Shown: piece by piece, positions 22,899-34,530 of the stretch
How the letters are laid out: each line of letters opens with the position of its first letter
Numbering within the stretch: position 1 is the stretch's first letter
From: Meconema thalassinum
Lineage: Eukaryota; Arthropoda; Insecta; Orthoptera; Tettigoniidae
Reading direction: 5' to 3'
Assembly: GCA_946902985.2 (NCBI GenBank)
Contig: OX336389.2
Coordinates: forward strand, 174,292,704-174,356,703
Length of the DNA: 64,000 nt
Position numbers and translations under genes: made by a program
The notes under the pieces: model-generated
Database searches by the model: none
What the model saw: only the letters and a program-made list of their open reading frames with translations
Told to the model about the DNA's origin: nothing

Positions 22899-23465
22899 CG
22901 ACTGAAAACTTGATGAGACAAATTGTGACCTCCACGTTCCAGAGTTCTCCCTTCAGCTTTATTGATTGTGATAAAGTATGGCAAGCGATTGCAAAATTAG
23001 TGCCTCTAAAAAGAAAATGGAACTGTTTTATCGGATGGTGTTAAATCAAGTCGAAGGATTAGAACTCTCTGCCAAATATTATCTGCACTAATTATTTCCA
23101 AATCAAAGCAATTTTCATACATAATTCTTACAATTAGTCTGGCAACATTTAGGAGCCCTTGGGAAATGCTCAGATTCCTAAGGAGCATAACTATGGCTCG
23201 AACATTTAGAGTAAGAATATGTGGAGGAAACACTTAATTCCAAGGAATTCAAGAATTCTGTAGGAAATTGAAGTAGCTGGCTTTCATCTTCATTATTTAA
23301 TCTGTTAACGCTGGTGTATACTTTTGTTACCTTAGTGTTACAAATATATATGGCAACGTAAATCGCATAGAATTTCTTAAGTTTACGAGAATGCTAAGAG
23401 TAAAATATGTTTTGACAATGTAATAGCAATAGCAAGAAAGAAAAATACGGAAATAAAAACAAATG

Positions 23466-23548
23466 TCGGAGGTGGGGGTTCGAACTCCTTCCATTGCGCG
23501 ATACATAAATAAGAGTCTTCGACGCTGCCAGCTGAGCTACCAAATCAC
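23466..23548 (-). repeat. tRNA-like element (pol III box A/box B)
   Basis: Minus strand reads GGTAGCTCAGCTGGCAGCGT ... GGAGTTCGAACCCCC, with A- and B-box-like blocks. The D-stem does not pair and the middle is not a regular anticodon arm, so it is a degenerate tRNA-derived element and not a functional tRNA gene. Confidence 0.6.
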
Positions 23549-24072
23549 TAGTAAAGGAACGCAATATTATGTTAGTTAAACAACATACACACTCAATTGT
23601 CAGTTTATGTTTTTCAATATGTTCAGTCTTTTATAATTCTATTCCAGTATATATCGTGGAAACATCATAAACAATGTTCCCCTCCTTTATAATTCTTATA
23701 AATAACTATCAAATTAAAACGCGGTGGACTTCTAACCGCCATGACTGTCATGAGGCAAGGCGATTGTGCGCATGCGTGAGTGGCAAGATTTCTGAATTTT
23801 TGCTTATTAATTGAAAACTATTCTGTAACATACTTGTTTATTTTAAATACACTCTGCAAATCTACAGGCCTAGGGCTTTCGGCAGATTGCTCTACGAAGT
23901 GAATCGGTCCTGCCGTTCTCTCAATCTCGCGGTAACAAAAATCAGCTTACTGTTTTAAATATGAAGATTATTATTGTTATTAGGTCTACATGTATATGTG
24001 AGCAAGGTCTCTTCTAGGGACGCTTCTCTTTGGAATATCTTTGAAACTTTAACTCTCAATTTCTTTTTTCAG

Positions 24073-24228
24073 AATTTGAACATCAAAAAGTAAAACAGAC
24101 ATAATGGAGCAAATAGTAGCGGATGATTCAATGTCAATGAAAGTTAAATGGAAATTCGCGGACCGGAAATTCGATATCCTTATTGCTCGGCGTCATTTTG
24201 AATTATGGAAGCTCTATTCACCATAGGT
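24073..24228 (+). other. Weak candidate first coding exon
   Basis: A pyrimidine tract ending TTTTTTCAG (24072) is followed by a short leader and ATAATGG, then 40 open codons (MEQIVADDSMSMKVKWKFAD ... HFELWKLYSP) to a stop. The arrangement resembles a spliced leader plus short coding exon. No family recognised and no strong donor seen. Could be chance. Confidence 0.18.
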
Positions 24229-26094
24229 TGTACTACTACAGGCTGCTGAAGGCAATTGGTGTGACTGCTTCAGAAAAAGTTAGGGCTATAAAAAGGTCGA
24301 GAACCTTCTTTAAGATACAAAAGTGGCGAACGTTTTATGAGTATCATAATCATAAACCTTGGATCTATAATTTTAAAGTTATCCCATCCCAACCCAACCA
24401 CAGGAATGTGATCTTTTCCACTGTGAAAATTACACGTGTAAACTGGGCGGTAAACCAACAATGACAACCTTTGTGTTTAGTCAGGAGCGAGACTACTGCT
24501 CTGTCACGTGCCAGCAAATGGGCATGTTGCGGATATTGAAGGGCGTGAGCTTTAAATATGAGAAAACAAACAATGATCGGAAGCAAGAAACAATTAATTA
24601 CCATACAGTTGAATGTCAACATCTCCTGGCGGCTATTCTTCGAAGTCTTATGTCTGAATACCAGAGTGAATGATGTTATAGCGTGGATATCGTACAATGG
24701 AATTCCACAAATCTATTCATGAAAAACTGATTAAAAAATCCTGCTTCTGTCTAATGTGTAGTAGCCCGTTTAGCACATATACAGTAAGTAATATTAGTAT
24801 AAAGCAATACCTGCACCGCGGTGATCACTAACCAATTGAGATCGTGAAGAATCAGATGATATCGCATTTTCCTTTGATAGACTACTCGCTATTTTCAATC
24901 GGTCGGTCAACACGTATTTACATGAACTATTAAAATTAATAACAGTCAATAAGTCGACCGACTGAAATGCTACTCTTTTGATGATCAATTACAGATGCTC
25001 TGTAGATGTCGCTCTACGCCCACACTATATTAAGTAGGTCTGTCAAATACTGCAATTCATATAAAATAACCTAGTCAACGACGGGATCATGCCGCTAGAA
25101 TTAAATGCTTGGAGACGGTAATTCTATAAATAACAGAGAGCCACTAACTTAAAATGGAAAGCAAATGCATTATTGACTGTCATTAATTCCAATAGTTATG
25201 TAACTTTTCTCCCTTTCCATGTCACTTCAAACCAGTATACCATTCATATCTTGCTGCTGTTGATAAGAGTTCTTTCAAAATAGTCTGTCAAAGCTACCAA
25301 TTTAATGACACGTATTCTTTGAGAGGACTCCCTGCTGCGTAGGAAAGGGTGTAACTTTCATTAAAGCTTCCATCCCTATTTGTACAGTGGAATATGTTTG
25401 AAACTCAGCCATAGAGAGAGTAATGACGGAGATTTCACAGCATTTGGTGTTTGGGGGTTACAGTAAAAACGATTGCTAACCGAGGCTTTTAAATAAGGAG
25501 AAAATGTAGACACCTATAGGAAAACGTTCTAGTCACGTGGAGATCTAGCACCCAGCATTCGCTCTCCTCTGACTTACTGTGTACATGAGTCCTGTTCGAG
25601 TTGCTTTAGCTTGGTACTGCATTTGTAGCCCGGTAATCAAGTTTGGAACAAATCCCACAGACTTGCTTCAAATCTGTATGAAATGAATGTGGAAAATACA
25701 AACTCAAAATCACCATGGTTCGGGATCGACCCAAACAACCATCATGACCTGGTATGCACCGATTTCAGAACGTTCAAATGAGAATTTTTTACGGATCAAC
25801 CTCTCCTATCAGTTTAGGTTTCGACCAGAGGGTTGAATCTAAAGTTATGGTCGAGCGCCACGGTAATTGGCACATAGCACTTGCCCACCACAAAGCCCCG
25901 AGGAGACTGACCCCATAACGAAGGAACAAAACGTTGATGTACAGGAAGTTCGCCGGGAGACGCAACCCACCGCGTATAGTGGCAGGAAAAAAAACGCGTA
26001 GTTTCCTGGCAAATTAAATAGCCTACTTTTATTAACATTTAAGACTCCCTTTCCCTCTAATTAGCCGTATCTACAATAATAACTTTATCTACGG

Positions 26095-26345
26095 AATTTT
26101 CTCAAAATAAAATTGGAATATTGTGTCCTAATAGAGCAGCACAGTATGTTCAAAATTGTTTCCTTGGATAGATTCTGAGATATTGAGAATCTACATCTCA
26201 AATGCCCAGAGAGAGTTGTAGGGTAGTAGGTAGAACTGAGAATGTGCAAAAATAACCTGTATGGCATACATTGCAAATTTAAAAAAAAAATGGTAGAAAT
26301 TCAGTGAATGTTATGGAAGTTACATACAGTTTAACATGAAGCTTA
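26095..26345 (+). repeat. Unclassified dispersed repeat U1, copy 2
   Basis: Partner of 18190-18415. The best common segment is the CCTAATAGAGCAG ... GGTAGAAATTCA stretch. Confidence 0.7.
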
Positions 26346-26555
26346 CCAATGTACGTAAATCATATTGGTAACACAGATACGTGTTGCTCGAAATCCATCA
26401 GCAATATTAACACATTATAGTGTATAGATTTTCAAACTGTTTATATGAACAGAAACTACAATATTGAGTCTAGGGCGCAAATGTTCACAGAATGTAACTA
26501 GACGGTTGACAGTCCTGTGGACTCCGTATATAGGAATACTTATGTATCTAACGCA

Positions 26556-26862
26556 AGCCTCCGTGGCTTAGGCGGCAGCACACCGGCCTCTCACCGCTGG
26601 GTCCGTGGTTCAAATCCCGGTCACTCCATGTGAGATATGTGCTGGACAAAACGGAGGCAGACAGGTTTTTCTCCGGGTACTCCGGTTTTCCCTGTCAAAA
26701 TTTCATTCCAGCAACACTTCACCTGTCATCCATTTAATCATTGCCGCAGAGGAGTGCGACAGGCGTCGGCAGCCGGCACAGTTCATATCCTCGCCGCTAG
26801 ATGGGGGCTTAATTCATTCCATTCCTGACCCGGTCGGAGACTGGAAGCAGGCTGTGGATTTT
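26556..26862 (+). mobile_element. tRNA-derived SINE, family C, with 16-bp target duplication
   Basis: Near-identical to 19545-19873 but lacks about 22 bp in the CATTTCATTTCATCTGTCAT stretch. Flanked by TTATGTATCTAACGCA at 26540-26555 and 26863-26878. The long duplication and low divergence mark a recent insertion. Confidence 0.94.
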
Positions 26863-26878
26863 TTATGTATCTAACGCA

Positions 26879-27805
26879 TACGTTGCACGTGCAATATTAT
26901 TATCCATTATGTGACAATCTTGGAAGAACTCCATTTGTTAGAATGGAAGCTTCACCAGCACGTGTACTGTAGAATCATGTTGGAAACACTGTCTTGTATG
27001 GTTTGTTTAAATATGTATGTGTCAATTTAGGAAGAAATCTATTTGATAGTATGGAAGTTACATGCAGTTAAACATTGAACCTAACAGCACACGTAGAATC
27101 ACGTTGGCAGCACTGTCGTATATGGGTTCCTGAAAAAGTATCAAGAGTATGTGGGCCAATTTTGGACAGTATCCACTCGTGCCTTCTCAGATATCCAACT
27201 TACAGTTAGAATTTGAATTGGGTTTTACAGCAGTTTTTAGCACTGATGTAATTTTAAAATTATGGTATAAGGATGTCCTGGTATAGATCTCCACTCATAC
27301 CAATATTGGTTTCGATAGCTATAGTCGATTAGGAGTTGATAGGAGCCACACAGACAGGACAGATACACGGACGGACGGACCGACACATACATACATACAT
27401 ACACATTTTCCCGAATTGATCTCATAAGAATTCTTTTTCGGCATTCTTGCAAAATTTTAAAAGTTTGCTAAAAACTGTTTGCGTAAAGTGGGAGGACAGC
27501 TGCGCACGAAGTTCGGCTCTAATGCGGTGTCAACTGCAGATGCCGGCTATCGGGCCGCTTGGCGGATGCAACCGCGGAACCTTCGCACCAGCATACAGTC
27601 AGCACGAAAGTAGCTTGGTTGCGTTTCCTGGAAAAAGAAGGACCAGACTTTGACACACTGTGGAAGTTTTCTATGTAGAGCTATAAGACATATTAGTCTC
27701 CAAAACTGAGCTTGAAGATAGGAAGAAATCCATTTGATAGTGTGGAAGTTATATGCAGTTAAACTTCGACTCTCAAATGTCTTCGATGGATTCCTTCCAT
27801 AGGTT
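26879..27805. repeat. U1-type repeat fragments and tetranucleotide tracts
   Basis: U1-like motifs (GGAAGAAATC.ATTTGATAGT, GGAAGTTA.ATGCAGTTAAAC) recur at about 27033 and 27718. Between them is a GGAC/ACAT tetranucleotide stretch at 27365-27403. No gene. Confidence 0.55.
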
Positions 27806-28104
27806 TGCGTTGTCGTTGTGGATTCATCTAGGGATTTTGCGACATCGTCGAGTAGGGAGCCGTGGCCTTAATTTAGGTACCACCCCGGCATTCGACTAGA
27901 GCAGAAGAGGCAGAGCACAGAAAACCACTTCTAAGCTGGTTGGGCGGGAAGAGAACTCACCTCCTCTCCGTTCTGCGTCAACGATGCTAAGTGAAACTCG
28001 TACCAGCCCTCAGACCAGAATTAAATTTCTTGGAAGATCCGGGATTCGAACTCGAACCTCCGTAGCGACAGTCAAGAATGCTAGCCACTACGTCACGAGG
28101 TGAA
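27806..28104 (-). mobile_element. SINE family B
   Basis: Head at right (GGGATTCGAACTCGAACCTC then CTAGCCACTACGTCACGAGG, reverse complement of the A-box). Body has GGAGCCGTGGCCTTAATTTA and CAGCCCTCAGACCAGAATTA. Confidence 0.87.
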
Positions 28105-28148
28105 GTTTTTAACTCTTCGTACGAAGTACGCCTCCGTGCACCCCTTGC

Positions 28149-28234
28149 AGGCAATATTTGGTGTTGTGGTCAAGATTTTTGATTCCCACGCAACGTTTCG
28201 AGGTTTGAATCTCGGTCGAGACACGTTAAAAATC
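28149..28234 (+). repeat. tRNA-like element
   Basis: GGTGTTGTGGTCAAGATTTT ... CGAGGTTTGAATCTCGG has box A/B-like blocks and a T-arm that can pair, but no regular cloverleaf. Abuts the SINE-B copy. Confidence 0.5.
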
Positions 28235-28861
28235 TTATTGTAACGACTGCATTGCACGTTTGTTATTCATTTCAAAATTTAATATCAAGGCGATTATACT
28301 GCTCTACAACACTGGAATTTACCTTAAAGCAAGTATAACACGAGTAGAAGTGGCACTTCCACCAGTAAACATTTACATAAGAGGGCGGCGTTTATAGCAT
28401 CTAATCTTCTTCAGATAACATAAGTAGGAGTTTTAGGATAGGCAATTGGGAACTGATCTGAACAAATAATTTATGACAGCATTCATCGTCTTATGCTAAA
28501 TCAAGAACTCGTAGATGCGAATTAGATATACTGTAGATTCTAAACCATCTACATATTTTTATTTTGTAATGAATTTAAACTTACCATGCAATTGTTATAT
28601 TAAACAATGACGATAATGCCTTATTTAATTGTGTATCAAATAACTATTTTATAATAAACTACCTGCGTGAGATTCGAAACTTGGATTCTTGCATGGAAAG
28701 TGGGAGTATTACCTATTACATGACACGCCAAATGTAATGTGGGTACGTTAGACGTTGGGACGTCTTAGATCATCAATCATATATCGTAGAGTGATGCATT
28801 TGTCTGAAAACATAAAACTGAGATGACTAGTATTGTCTGCGCCTTAGAAGAAGTCTTATTG
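28235..28861. other. AT-rich spacer with one tRNA-like block
   Basis: At 28665-28730 the minus strand reads as a tRNA-like head (GTCATGTAATAGGTAATACT ... AAGTTTCGAATCTCAC). Otherwise nothing recognised. Confidence 0.4.
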
Positions 28862-29252
28862 TTGATTGATTTAGGAGACTTGCGACTTCGTAGCTATGGA
28901 GCCCTGTGTACTTGGGTGTGTGTGGAAATTGTCTGATAAGCTATATAATTGTGATAGCTGTATTAGTGTGTATTTGCAATTCAGATGAGGATTGGGAAGG
29001 AGGCAGCCGTGACCTTAAGTTAGGAACCACCCCGGCATTTTCCTGGCGAAAGTGAGAAACACACGGCAAACCACATCCAGGATGGCTGAGAAATGAATCG
29101 AACCCTCCTCTTCTCAGTTTTACCTCACAAAGCTGAGTGTACCCTGTTCCAGCACTTAGACCTGAATTAAAATTCTTGGGAGATCCGGAAATCGAACACG
29201 GACCTCTGGAGTGACAGCTAAGAACGCTAGCCACTACACCACGTGGTGGTCC
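28862..29252 (-). mobile_element. SINE family B, near full length
   Basis: Tail GTGTACTTGGGTGTGTGTGG at left, body GGAAGGAGGCAGCCGTGACC, head at right (GGAAATCGAACACGGACCTC, GCTAGCCACTACACCACG). The 131-codon minus-strand open frame crossing it is not a gene. Confidence 0.88.
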
Positions 29253-29343
29253 AGAAGGATTTAGTTCGACAATCTGCGACGGAGAGCGGGGTCTTCGGCT
29301 GCACACATGCGCGGCCCGCCTATTTCTGACCCACATCTATACT

Positions 29344-30353
29344 TCTATACTAATAGGTCTATAATGAAGCTGAAGAGTTTGTGTGTTTAAACGCGCTAAT
29401 CTCTGGAACTACCAGTTGGATTCGAAAAATTATTTTTGTATATGATAGCCAGATTCAAGAGGACTAGTTTAGACTATGTTAAATTTCGGACAGACCACTC
29501 CATTCCCTGCATTTAAGCCCTTTTGACACAAATCTACACCGTTTCACCGATCTGAACCAAAATGTGCATACTTACCCTTTGGAACCCTGCGAGTAACACT
29601 GCCTACATGAAATGTATGACATACCAGTCCATTCCCTGCATTTATGCCCTTTGGCACAAATCTACACCGTTTCACCGATCTGAACCAAAATTTGTATACT
29701 GACCCTTTGAAACCCTGCGAGTAACACTGTCTGCATGAAATTTCGGACAGACCACTCCATTCCCTGCATTTAGGCCCTTTGGTACAAATCTACACCGTTT
29801 CACCGATCTGAACCAAATTTCACATACTTACCCTTTGGAATCCGACGAGTAACACTGTCTGCTTGAAATTTCGGACAGACCACTCCATTCCCTGCATTTA
29901 GGTCCTTTGGCACAAATCTACACCGTTTCACCGATCTGAACCACATTTTGTACACTTACCCTTTGGAACCCTGCGGGTGACACTGTCCACTTTAAATTTC
30001 GGACAGACCATTCCATTCCCTGCATTTAGGCCCTTTATCACAAATCTACACCGTTCCTCCTAATTGCATCAAATTTTACATACACTTTGAAACCCTGCTG
30101 GTAACACTGTCCACTTGATATTTTGGACAACTCTCTCCATTCCTTACATTTAGAATAACAAACGAACTGAAAATGAAAACCACGTAGGCTATTAAGGCCC
30201 TAGAACCATTCATGTCCATAGTAGTGTAACTGTAAGAGTAGTTTGATAAGTGTATTGTTGGCTGGCAATTCGGGCTGCATCACGTCACCCCTACCAGTGT
30301 TCTGGTCCATAAAACAAATGAATCCACCGGGCGAAGCCGGGCACTACTGCTAG
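29344..30353 (+). mobile_element. Helitron-like non-autonomous element with internal tandem units, copy 1
   Basis: Starts TCTATACTAATA and ends GCACTACTGCTAG followed by T, the 5'-TC/CTAG-3' signature of Helitrons. A small GC hairpin (CCGGGCGAAGCCGGG) lies just before the end. The middle holds about six tandem ~118-bp units (ACACCGTTTCACCGATCTGA, CCCTTTGGAACCCTGCGAGT). A second copy at 42896-44484 shares both ends. No Rep/helicase gene. Confidence 0.65.
29490..30150 (+). repeat. Tandem array of ~118-bp units
   Basis: About six diverged repeats of a unit that includes CGGACAGACCACTCCATTCC and ACAAATCTACACCGTTTCAC. The same array, with fewer units, is in the other Helitron-like copy. Confidence 0.9.
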
Positions 30354-30826
30354 TACTTACATCTCTAAGGCAAACATCGCACGTGCAAAATCATGTATAA
30401 ATCCATAAATTGGTATGTCAGTTTCATGCAGTTGAACATATTATGATCTATATATGTGCCAATCTTGGAAGAAATCTATTTATTAGTATGGGAGCTTCAT
30501 GTGGTTAAACAAGGTTGCAGGAGACCTCAGAGAAAAAGGATGGAAGAGGGAGAAAGCATGGGATACATATTTACGGAAGAGAAGAATCCAGCAATGCAAC
30601 GCTCACCCTACTGTGACGTGGAAAAAGGCTGCGATAAAGAAGAAGATACTGTATATCAGCAGTAAGTTGCTGTTACTCCCGCAAGACAATGCTCATCCGG
30701 CTTTAAGTACCGAAGACTCTCGGCTCTACGGCCTCCGTACTATCCGACCTACTTAATATTGTACCAATACTTTTCCAAAGCTTTAACAAGCGGGCTCCGG
30801 CTAGAACCCTAAGTAGTATTTCAAAA
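30354..30826. other. Spacer with U1 fragments
   Basis: U1-like motifs at 30396 and 30458. The open frames after 30456 are short and Lys/Glu-rich by composition, with no recognised domain. Confidence 0.4.
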
Positions 30827-31077
30827 TACACTAGTGTCCAAAAGTTAAGCATAAATTACGAATAAGCAGGGCAACAGGAAATAGACCGCAAATCGCACGA
30901 CATATGCACCTCCAAAAATTGCGTGTTCGCTCTGTATAGGAAAGGAGTATTCCCTGCTTTGACTAGTGGCGTAACCGCAAGGTAAACACAGCCAGTGCCT
31001 GCGTCCCATATTACCTCAGTCGTAATTGCCCTGTTATAGTGTGCGGAGTGTAACCTCGTGGTGAACGTGACAACATA

Positions 31078-32303
31078 ATGGCACAAAGGCGCCATTTGTA
31101 TCCCGGTTTGCAGGGTAGAATACTCCGCCACCTGGAAGCAGGTCAGACACAGACCGAAGTCGCCGTATCCTTGAATGTGCCACAACGTGTCATTTCCAGG
31201 CTTCGGAGACGATTTCTAGACACAGGAGATGTTAGTCGTGGGCCAGTACCAGGTCGACCGAGTACCCACCTCACAGCCGGACCGAAATCTGGCCTTAACA
31301 GCCCGACATAATCGGAGTGCACCTTTAAGACAATTGTCGGCGTAGCTTGCAGCCGTCTCAGGGGTTGCCGTTTCCCGGCAAACTGTGTACCGGAGGCTCA
31401 GAACAGCAGGGCTGTTTGCCAGATGTCCAGCGGTGTGCGTCCCGCTCACTCCAGCACTGCCCGTTTACTGTGAAGTTGTCAACGTCGAAACTGGACCATG
31501 AATGAATGGAGGCATGTGCTCTTCACTGATGAATCCCGCTTCAGTTTGCAGAACGATTCCCGTCGCACATTAATCTGGAGAGAGACAGGTAGCCGACACA
31601 AGCACAGGAACATCGTGGAACGGGACCATTATGGTGGTGGTGGCGTCATGGTGTGTGGCGGCATCATTTTGAATGGCCGTACGGACCTGCACATCTTCAA
31701 GGGCGGCCCGAGGAACACTGTGAACGCTCAGAGATACAGGGATGAGGTGCTGATACCAAATGCTGGACTCTTCAGAGGTGCGGTTGGTTCAGATTTCCTC
31801 TTAATGGACGATAATGCCCGAACACACCACGCTGCTCTCGTGGATGAATTTCTGGCTGGGGAAGACATTCATCGCATGGACTATCCAGTGAGGTCTGCGG
31901 ATCTGAATATGCAATAGAACATGCCTGGGATGCATTGGGGAGCTGAATTGCATCCCGTCAGCCTCTACCAAGGACCCTCCAAGACCTACGCATTGCCCTT
32001 TCGGAGGATTGGGATAGAATGCCACAAGAGCTCTGATAAAGAAAAGGATGGAAGCTTTTAGTTTCACGTGACCGTTAATCATGCGAACATGAGCCACGGG
32101 ATCTCCTTTTTACGTGGAATATATACCACAGGACATGGCATTTCACTTCGAAAATCTCACATGCATTGACTGGGAATCAAACCCGGTCCACCTTGGTGAG
32201 AGGCCAACAGCTTGACCGCTGCGCCACCACGCCCCATCTGATAAAGAGCATGCCACGTCGCTGCGAAGCATGTGTAGCCGTTAGGAGTACTCATACACCC
32301 TAT
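31078..32303 (+). pseudogene. Tc1-like DD34E transposase, frameshifted, SINE-interrupted
   Basis: Start MAQRRHLYPGLQGRILRHLE is followed by a helix-turn-helix (QTEVAVSLNVPQRVISRLRR) and the GRP linker. A middle part in shifted frames (RQTVYRRLRTAGLFA) leads to MNEWRHVLFTDESRFSL (first Asp), VMVCGGI, FLLMDDNARTHHAA (second Asp) and, after a 2-nt insertion near 31911, IEHAWDALG with the catalytic Glu. Spacing from second Asp to Glu is 34 residues. The C-terminus SMPRRCEACVAVRSTHTPY resumes after the SINE at 32248. Cut-and-paste enzyme; inactive here through at least three frameshifts and the insertion. Confidence 0.9.
32043..32236 (-). mobile_element. tRNA-derived SINE, family E, inserted in Tc1 gene
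   Basis: Minus strand starts GGGGCGTGGTGGCGCAGCGG with B-box GGGTTTGATTCCC. Flanked by TCTGATAAAGA at 32032-32042 and 32237-32247. Transposase coding continues directly on both sides. Confidence 0.85.
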
Positions 32304-32517
32304 TAACAGCATATTTTGTTGTGGAAGACATTGCCAAGTTTTGTTAGTTGTTAAGAGTGTACCTTAGCTTTCAGAATATTTCTGACACTGTTTTTTGGAA
32401 GAGTTGAGAGATATATGGTGTGTGATTCAGCTTCCGTTTGTTCAGCAATCCGTCTGTCATTCCTATCAGGCGGTATGGCCTCGTTTAGTGATTATGCTTA
32501 ACTTTTGGACACTAGTA

Positions 32518-32807
32518 TATTTTATGCATACTTTGTACATCTGGCACAAGTGGAGTCACAATTATAAGGTACAGTAAAGTATTGTTAATACGTATGTATT
32601 GAATACGTTATCGGAAAAAAAACTCTTTAACAAACGGGACACAGAAGCCCTCTTTCAGCGCTCACAAACAACAATGAAGACAAGTAGAGAGCAGCTCTGT
32701 TGGCAACTCTAGGTTCTTTGTTCCGTCTGTTGTTTATCGGAAGTTCCAAGTGCGTACGTTCGTAAATTGTTGTTATGTGCGCTCCGTTGTACAGTTCAGT
32801 ATTTTTA
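32518..32807. other. Probable 5' flank of the Tigger fragment
   Basis: No motif of its own. Precedes the Tigger start codon; may be the 5' untranslated end of that element. Confidence 0.35.
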
Positions 32808-32882
32808 ATGAAAAACTGCGGAATAAGTGATAAACAAAAAAAGTTGTAGTGACTATAGATGAGAAACTACGTGCTATATATA

Positions 32883-33506
32883 CAGGGTCTTTCATATAAA
32901 GTAAGAACGCCTAGCGGCGGGTTTGTTATCCGCTAGTGTGGTGGTCTTGACCGAGCTTGTGGCGAGCCGTGACCCCCTGCTTTAAGCGTGTGTACAATCC
33001 TCTATGAAATATTACCTTATAAAAGTTGCTGGAAGTGTCGTCCTTCCTGGGTTATACAGGCATTGTATCTGGTAACCACATTTTGGCTGACGCGAGTGAG
33101 TCATGCCACTGTATTTTTTCTGAATTTTTATTTTGTGTTTTTTATTGAGCACTGAACCAGTAGTATCAAAGTTATTTACAATTACGTGAATCTGTGCTAG
33201 TGAAGGTGGCACTTCATCAGGAAATTGCTGAACAAATGCATCACGTACCCGCCGAGCCGAATCGTAATTAAAATACATTTTACATACAAAAATACGATGT
33301 TGCAATGATAACTGTCTCAACATGTTAGCAGCTGAGGTTCAGACTGGCGACTGACTACACCTGCACGCAAGGTCAAGTTTGTACTATGCGCGCGCTTTCA
33401 ATACTACAGCAGGGGGCCGTGGCGCGTCACAAGCTTGGCCAAGCCGGCTTCAGCAGCGAACGACAAAACCGCCGCTCGCCGTTCTTACTTTATATAAAAG
33501 ACCCTG
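32883..33506. mobile_element. Internally deleted mariner-type element in Tigger
   Basis: Ends CAGGGTCTTTCATATAAAGT / reverse complement (about 28 bp), flanked by TA at 32881-32882 and 33507-33508. 624 bp. Keeps both ends of a transposase gene on the minus strand with the catalytic middle deleted. Confidence 0.88.
33017..33323 (-). pseudogene. Transposase remnant of the deleted mariner
   Basis: Reads MLRQLSLQHRIFVCKMYFNY ... FDTTGSVLNKK, the N-terminal helix-turn-helix of DUF4817-like insect mariner transposases, then, after the deletion, RYNACITQEGRHFQQLL and stop, the usual C-terminus. All three catalytic Asp motifs are gone. It could persist as a MITE-like passenger. Confidence 0.82.
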
Positions 33507-33657
33507 TATAAGGCGATTAGACTATGGGGTAGCGGCCAAAACTATTGCTTTGGAGTTAGGGGTAGGAAAGAGTACAGTTGGAGACTGGAAGAAAAATCGA
33601 GCAGAAATTGAAAAGTGGTGTGGAATGAATGTAGAGAAAAACGATGCTGAAAGGTAA

Positions 33658-34060
33658 GCATAATGGCACGGCTTGGATCGGAAGAGAGAATATAGAACTC
33701 CGCCCTATCCGGCTTGACCTTCCGCCACATTCGGAGGGATAGCCGAGAGTCCACTCTCTACTGTATATATTATTTCCTTTCTGTATTGACATTCTCACAG
33801 GTCTTCGTGTTTATTTCCAAACACTTCGACAATATCAAGTACAGTAATTCCGTACTATGAACATAGTCAGGTTGAAATGTTTCGTAATTTTCCAATTAAT
33901 ACGAAGCGGCATTAATAGCCTATTAGCATGCTACCAACAGTAAGTACTGATCTCATTGTCATAAACATGCAACACACAAACCGTATTCAGGATTATATGA
34001 CTACATTAAGGCAGCCTACAACTCGTCGCCTACTGTTCCATTGTAAAAGCATAATCATAT
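33658..34060. other. Anonymous spacer
   Basis: May contain a Tigger intron or flank. No motif recognised. Confidence 0.4.
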
Positions 34061-34062
34061 GC

Positions 34063-34530
34063 ACTGAGTGGCCAAAAGTCACAGGTAGGGTAGTCCCACG
34101 AGATAAGGTACGGTGTACGACTTCTGGGCGTTGCGGCTAGCTGCGGCGGAGCAGAGCAGTCTGGCACAGAAACTAGTGTACTGAAGTCGGCAACACGTCG
34201 CGAGTTAACAGACTTTGAACGTGGGATGATCATCGGCGCACAGCGCATGGGTCCTAGCATTTCGGAGATTACACGAGAACTCGGGTTTCTGAGGTCAACA
34301 GCGTCGGGGGTGGATCTTCAATATCGCAGAGATAATGTTACCATCCACGTACGCCCTAACACGGGACGACAACAGGTGTTTAAGAAACGGACAACACGTC
34401 GCCTCAGCAGAAGGACTATTGTGAGTCAGATCACCGCCCAGTTGAATGTTGGGAGTCAGGAACGCATTTCTTGTCGAGTCGATGCCTTGCCGGATTGCTG
34501 CCATTTTGAGGCCTCGCGGAGGAGCACACG
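34063..34530 (+). pseudogene. Tc1-like transposase N-terminal fragment
   Basis: Opens with ACTGAGTGGCCAAAAGTCA, probably the left end of the element. From 34195 it reads RRELTDFERGMIIGAQRMGP, SISEITRELGF.RSTASGV (helix-turn-helix), an Arg-rich linker, then TIVSQITAQLNVGSQERISC. This is the paired DNA-binding region of a Tc1 transposase. The catalytic domain is absent and no right end was found. Confidence 0.75.

Larger units (their letters stand above)
22899..26094. other. 3.2 kb of anonymous DNA
   Basis: Holds one tRNA-like element (23466-23548) and one weak exon candidate (24073-24228). Other short open frames look accidental; no conserved motif seen. Confidence 0.4.
30829..32515 (+). mobile_element. 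Tc1-like transposon with a nested SINE
   Basis: Ends CACTAGTGTCCAAAAGTTAA / reverse complement, about 24 bp, flanked by TA. Carries a DD34E transposase remnant and a SINE inserted near its C-terminal codons. Without the SINE and its duplication it would be about 1.48 kb, a normal Tc1 size. Confidence 0.9.
32808..33657 (+). pseudogene. pogo/Tigger transposase N-terminus (CENP-B HTH), split by a mariner
   Basis: Start at 32808; after a frame slip in an A-run it reads VVVTIDEKLRAI, is interrupted at 32883-33506 by a mariner derivative, then resumes RRLDYGVAAKTIALELGVGK and STVGDWKKNRAEIEKWCG. This is the N-terminal CENP-B-type DNA-binding domain of Tigger/pogo transposases. The DDE domain is absent. 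The frame ends at a TAA that overlaps a good splice donor (AAGGTAAGC), so an intron may begin at 33654. Remnant only. Confidence 0.85.

Noticed and set aside
23466..23548. Functional tRNA gene
   Set aside because: Boxes A and B are present, but the D-stem fails to pair and the anticodon region is too long. The same applies to the other tRNA-like blocks.
25814..26038. 74-codon minus frame
   Set aside because: Cys/aromatic-rich but without any family pattern; no supporting context.
28941..29336. 131-codon minus-strand frame
   Set aside because: Runs through a SINE-B copy. Arg/Ser/Pro-rich by composition only.
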